From positions 186,001-250,000 of the forward strand of contig CAINGU010000082.1 of NCBI GenBank assembly GCA_903848645.1: a stretch of DNA of 64,000 nt, read 5' to 3'. The notes under the pieces are model-generated. The model worked only from the letters and a program-made list of their open reading frames with translations. It was not told the DNA's origin and ran no database searches. Below are positions 63,749 to 64,000 of this stretch, one piece after another (position 1 is the first letter of the stretch; the number at the start of each line of letters is the position of its first letter). Source of the DNA: an uncultured cyanobacterium. Lineage in GTDB: Bacteria; Cyanobacteriota; Cyanobacteriia; Cyanobacteriales; Nostocaceae. Both the position numbers and the translations under genes were made by a program.

Positions 63749-64000
63749 ATGACACAACCCGAAAATTTGCGATCGCTCTTAGAAGCCGTCGCCAATGGTA
63801 AAATTAGCCCAGAGATAGCCTTCGACTCCCTGAAAAACTTACAATATGAATCCGTAGGTGAGTTTGCCAAAATAGACAACCATCGTCAATTAAGAACAGG
63901 TTTCCCAGAAGTAATTTGGGGACCTGGTAAAACACCTGAACAAATTTCTCAAATTATGGAAGTAATGCGCCATCGCACTTCTGTAGTCATGGCTACCCGC
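63749..64000 (+). CDS. larB: LarB, nickel-pincer cofactor synthesis protein (5' end only)
   Basis: 84 residues to the window edge; no stop, so partial. The reading frame TQPENLRSLLEAVANGKISP then AKIDNHRQLRTGFPEVIWG and GKTPEQISQIMEVM matches the N-terminus of LarB. LarB is an AIR-carboxylase-like enzyme that carboxylates and hydrolyses nicotinic acid adenine dinucleotide for the nickel-pincer cofactor of lactate racemase-type enzymes. PurE-like proteins are the alternative, but the GFPEV segment favours LarB. Confidence 0.82.
   Translation, partial: MTQPENLRSLLEAVANGKISPEIAFDSLKNLQYESVGEFAKIDNHRQLRTGFPEVIWGPGKTPEQISQIMEVMRHRTSVVMATR

Overview
The window is a chromosomal segment of a filamentous, probably heterocyst-forming cyanobacterium of the Nostocales (Anabaena/Dolichospermum/Aphanizomenon-like). 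The gene content supports this: allophycocyanin-B (apcD), the sulfolipid genes sqdB-sqdX, cphA-cphB for cyanophycin, vipp1, menB for phylloquinone, a GAF-GAF-PAS adenylate cyclase of the CyaB type, and the cyanobacterial Omp85-lpxC-fabZ-lpxA-lpxB order. The DNA is AT-rich, carries about 20 HIP1 octamers (GCGATCGC), and is full of heptameric short tandem repeats (TTAGTAG, TCAGTGG, GGGAACA, AAAATCT types) that are typical of this order. The genus is an inference.

Layout. 0.3-2.7 kb: sulfolipid synthesis. 2.9-5.4 kb: adenylate cyclase. 6.3-13.7 kb: purC, then an outer-membrane block of Omp85/BamA and the lipid A genes lpxC, fabZ, lpxA, lpxB. 13.7-18.2 kb (mostly minus): asnS, small conserved proteins, an anti-sigma-type ATPase, rlmD. 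18.4-21.6 kb: apcD and dnaK converge on a 780-base gap holding a candidate structured RNA. 22-30 kb: a Tat-type phosphodiester glycosidase, a pseudouridine synthase, a zinc-ribbon PP2C phosphatase next to an FHA Ser/Thr kinase, a Uma2 protein, a glycosyltransferase, a deaminase. 30.1-33.2 kb: a cluster of DnaA boxes, dnaA, and an HtrA-type protease.

33.3-41.5 kb is the decayed accessory zone. It is the wreck of an NHLP/NHLM-type peptide export cassette. The first ABC gene (C39 peptidase plus membrane domain) is cut by an IS1634-like element. Its nucleotide-binding domain is truncated by a deletion that joins it out of frame to the last domain of the second ABC gene. An IS66-type element (ISBst12-like) with a perfect 8-bp target duplication sits immediately downstream, and its own transposase is broken by a 26-bp small dispersed repeat. 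The HlyD-type partner is intact. An array of four hairpins lies between the two halves of the cassette.

41.5-47.3 kb: def, an HdrB-like Fe-S protein, and the acpP-fabF-tkt block. 47.4-49.2 kb: a translationally coupled DUF262 plus HEPN-nuclease pair, the best candidate here for a defence or toxin system. 49.5-55.1 kb: menB, a Cys-motif protein, a DUF721 protein, an SPOR-like protein, and tandem pspA/vipp1. 55.2-59.0 kb: cphB-cphA on the minus strand. 59.5-64 kb: trmD, ispF, an overlapping pair (PD-(D/E)xK-like and PIN-like), a peptide-ABC substrate-binding lipoprotein, and the 5' end of larB running off the window.

No tRNA, rRNA or CRISPR array was recognised. All family assignments come from reading motifs in the translations; no database search was run.
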